Source: an uncultured Elusimicrobiales bacterium (GTDB taxonomy: Bacteria; Elusimicrobiota; Elusimicrobia; Elusimicrobiales; Elusimicrobiaceae). From it: a stretch of DNA of 40,066 nucleotides. Numbering within the stretch: the stretch's first letter is position 1; each line of letters begins with the position of its first letter. Location of the stretch: positions 1 to 40,066 of the forward strand of contig CALUUY010000009.1 in the NCBI GenBank assembly GCA_944324095.1, read 5' to 3'. The notes beneath the pieces were generated by a model. That model saw only the letters and a program-made list of their open reading frames with translations, had not been told where the DNA came from and made no database searches. Below, piece by piece: positions 38,254 to 40,066 of the stretch. Position numbers and translations under genes: made by a program.

Positions 38254-40066
38254 TTAGCAGCTTTTAACTATGATGTTTAGCAAAGTAACCGGTAAAGGTT
38301 GGGTTTGTTTAAACTCCACCCCTTTTAACAGTTGATGGCTGGAAGAGAATACTTTTTCGCACAAAACATCCTGCAAGGAAGGTTGGTGGGTGTAATCGGT
38401 TTGCGGGGCATAGACCAGCTCGTCCAATTTTCCACCTTCCGGGCCAACAAATCCGCCGCGGCTGTCCGCCAGTAACAGGCTAACGCCCACGGCACGGCGT
38501 TTTCTATCGCGGGAAGTTCCGTCCGTTAAGTTTAATTCCAACGGTAAAGTTACCAATTTTGCCTCATAGGCTAACCCAACATACACCGTTTTGGCGGGGT
38601 TTGGCAGGGTAACATAGCCGCCTGAGACAGTAAACGGCCCCTGTACTAAGCCATCAGCCAATGCATAAACCGCCTGCCCTTCCAAGTGCTCTAGCCCTGC
38701 CAACGTGCCAATCCCCTCGGAGGAGGAAAAACACACGGCAGAATCTAAGAATAATTGTTCTTGCGGCTCTTTGGTAGCCAAGCGGGGCGAAAGTTTTTCT
38801 ATAAACACGCCGCCCGGACGCTGAATAGCAAACCACATTTCATCATAACCCGAAGAAGGCATACAGCAAAGGCTTAGCACGCGGCCTTGGGTTTCCTGCC
38901 GGCCCCAAGCGCAAATTTTCTGTCCGGGTAAATAAGTAAGCGTTAAAAGAGAGCCGTCTGACATCAAACACCAAATTAAAGCATCCGGCTCCTGCTGAAA
39001 GCAGAGGGCTTTTATTTCCCGGTTAAAAAATAGATGCCGGGCCAGCAGGGTGAGGTCGTCCCCGGCGTAGGAGTCGGTGGAATAGTCGTACACAAAATCC
39101 CGCAAAACGCCGCCGCGTGCCTGCACAAAAAGTACCCTTCCCCCCGCCAGTAAAGCAGGCACTGTACTGCCGCCGCGCTGGCTTTGCTGGGCGGCTGTTA
39201 CATTGTACGCACTAAAAGCGCCCGAAGACGAAACCGTCCACTCGCTGCCGGACGTAAACACAAACAACTTGCCCGATACCGCCACCGAGCGGATGGAATT
39301 AAGCGTTTTACCGTTTAAGTTTAGGCTAAAGCCGTCCGCTTCCTGCTGGGTACGCAAATGCCCAAAATCCTCATACTGAGACGTTTTGGAAAACCACAAC
39401 GTTTGCGGTTCGCTTTGGGTACAGGCAAAGCCTAGGCGGTCTTGGTAAAAAAATACACAGGCGGGATAACCGGCCTGAGGGCTAAAACTGCCCTGAGCCC
39501 AACGGCTAGACCAATCCTGCGAGGCCGCTTGCTGGCAAACTTCTACCTCCATTTTGCGGGAGTTGATGTAGGTTTTCAACTTTAAAACCGCTTCTTGGAT
39601 AAATAAATCGCTCCACATTTCGTATTCCAAGTTGCCGCTTATATTCTCGGCCCGTAAACGAAGTAAATACAGCTGGGAAGAGGCAGACAAAGAGCCAAAC
39701 TCGTTTAAATGCTCCCCGTTTTCCTCGCGGGAGAAATGTTTTACGGCACTCCAGGTAAGGCCCCCGTCGCTAGATTTTTCCAATACGGCGCTTCCGCTCC
39801 AGCTGCCGGCTGTTTTAAAGCGCCAGTCCCCTCCGCTTTTAAGCTGCTGAGACGTGCCGTCATATCCAATAGAGCCGGTCACATACTGGCTTTCCACCTC
39901 GTGGCGAAGGCTAAAAAACCCGCCCGCCAGGCTGGGGACAAAAAAGTCAAAATCGCTTTCCAAAATCTGCTTTGTGTCCTCCTCCCCCACTAGAGCACCG
40001 GCATTAGCCCCCCCGCTAAGCCGGTAAACGGCCACTTCCTGCGGGGGATGTCTAATACCGCGCCAG
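38254..40066 (-). CDS. Large phage tail/neck structural protein (5' end outside window)
   Basis: About 604 codons are visible. The frame is open to the right edge, and a GTG at 40035 is inside a continuous frame, so the true start lies beyond. Features match the podovirus/siphovirus family with YPACVFFYQDRLGFACTQSEPQTLWFSKTSQYEDF, a segment that recurs in such virion proteins. The next part, LNSIRSVAVSGKLFVFTSGSEWTVS, suggests beta-propeller-like repeats. It is the most upstream late gene seen, and its stop codon abuts the second moron's terminator. Role: virion stabilisation or tail tube attachment, by analogy. Confidence 0.7.
   Translation of the reverse strand, partial: WRGIRHPPQEVAVYRLSGGANAGALVGEEDTKQILESDFDFFVPSLAGGFFSLRHEVESQYVTGSIGYDGTSQQLKSGGDWRFKTAGSWSGSAVLEKSSDGGLTWSAVKHFSREENGEHLNEFGSLSASSQLYLLRLRAENISGNLEYEMWSDLFIQEAVLKLKTYINSRKMEVEVCQQAASQDWSSRWAQGSFSPQAGYPACVFFYQDRLGFACTQSEPQTLWFSKTSQYEDFGHLRTQQEADGFSLNLNGKTLNSIRSVAVSGKLFVFTSGSEWTVSSSGAFSAYNVTAAQQSQRGGSTVPALLAGGRVLFVQARGGVLRDFVYDYSTDSYAGDDLTLLARHLFFNREIKALCFQQEPDALIWCLMSDGSLLTLTYLPGQKICAWGRQETQGRVLSLCCMPSSGYDEMWFAIQRPGGVFIEKLSPRLATKEPQEQLFLDSAVCFSSSEGIGTLAGLEHLEGQAVYALADGLVQGPFTVSGGYVTLPNPAKTVYVGLAYEAKLVTLPLELNLTDGTSRDRKRRAVGVSLLLADSRGGFVGPEGGKLDELVYAPQTDYTHQPSLQDVLCEKVFSSSHQLLKGVEFKQTQPLPVTLLNIIVKSC

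Larger units (their letters stand above)
30617..40066. mobile_element. One end of a podovirus-like prophage (continues past the window)
   Basis: From tRNA-Arg to the right edge, ten minus-strand genes form a tight late operon: tail/neck protein, gp13-like, gp14-like, structural protein, T7-type tail fibre, small proteins, lysozyme and holin-like protein. Many overlap by 1-20 bases. The gp13/gp14-like and T7-type fibre genes point to a short-tailed phage. Two plus-strand genes with private promoters and terminators interrupt it. No integrase, repressor, terminase or capsid gene is in the window. Confidence 0.85.

Noticed and set aside
30617-40066. A diversity-generating retroelement or other phage defence island
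   Set aside because: No reverse transcriptase, template/variable repeat pair, restriction or toxin-antitoxin genes are seen. The only non-virion genes are the two morons.

Overview
The window looks like a chromosomal segment of a Gram-negative bacterium, most likely a gut Elusimicrobiota (Elusimicrobium-like). The lineage is my inference. It rests on type IV pilin N-termini reading GFTLIELLVVVLIIG followed by VALPQY, a small exported protein carrying MVTYFPVPY, a TolC-type outer-membrane channel and several short exported proteins of no known family. Coding DNA has moderate GC, and intergenic DNA is AT-rich and full of clear intrinsic terminators.

Left part (1-17 kb): a truncated exported protein; a polytopic O-antigen-ligase-like protein with C-terminal TPRs; a small exported beta-rich protein; a four-gene operon with overlapping or closely spaced genes (flippase-like membrane protein, gamma-carbonic-anhydrase hexapeptide protein, stand-alone receiver, TPR protein); uvrA; a type IV pilin; ybaK; an RDD membrane protein whose C-terminal half resembles a pilin; an exported orphan; tRNA-Thr; a second O-antigen-ligase-like/TPR protein divergent from a second pilin.

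Middle part (17-30.5 kb): an exported protein ending in a receiver domain; a seven-gene minus-strand efflux operon resembling E. coli CecR-YbhGFSR (TetR regulator, TolC-like channel, HlyD-like adaptor, two separate ABC ATPases, two ABC-2 permeases) behind a consensus promoter with twin TetR-type operators; ferritin; an aldolase-like/VOC fusion; cinA; an NhaC-type Na+/H+ antiporter; and another exported protein with a possible ADP-ribosyltransferase-like pattern.

Right part (30.5-40.07 kb): tRNA-Arg(CCG) followed directly by one end of a podovirus-like prophage. Its minus-strand late operon runs from a large tail/neck protein (cut by the window edge) through gp13-like and gp14-like internal virion proteins, a structural protein, a T7-type tail fibre, and a lysis cassette (lysozyme, holin-like, two small membrane proteins). 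Inside this operon, on the opposite strand, sit two paralogous membrane-protein genes. Each has its own promoter (TTTACA-17-TATCAT) and terminator, the typical design of prophage morons.

The most unusual signals are these. Three exported-protein genes (starts at 13734, 18477, 30346) share paired GGGCCTATA-like elements at about -44 and -67 from the start codon, 22-23 bp apart. One of the three carries a receiver domain that its signal peptide would place outside the cytoplasm. An RDD protein is fused to a pilin-like module. A tandem pair of morons lies inside the phage late operon.
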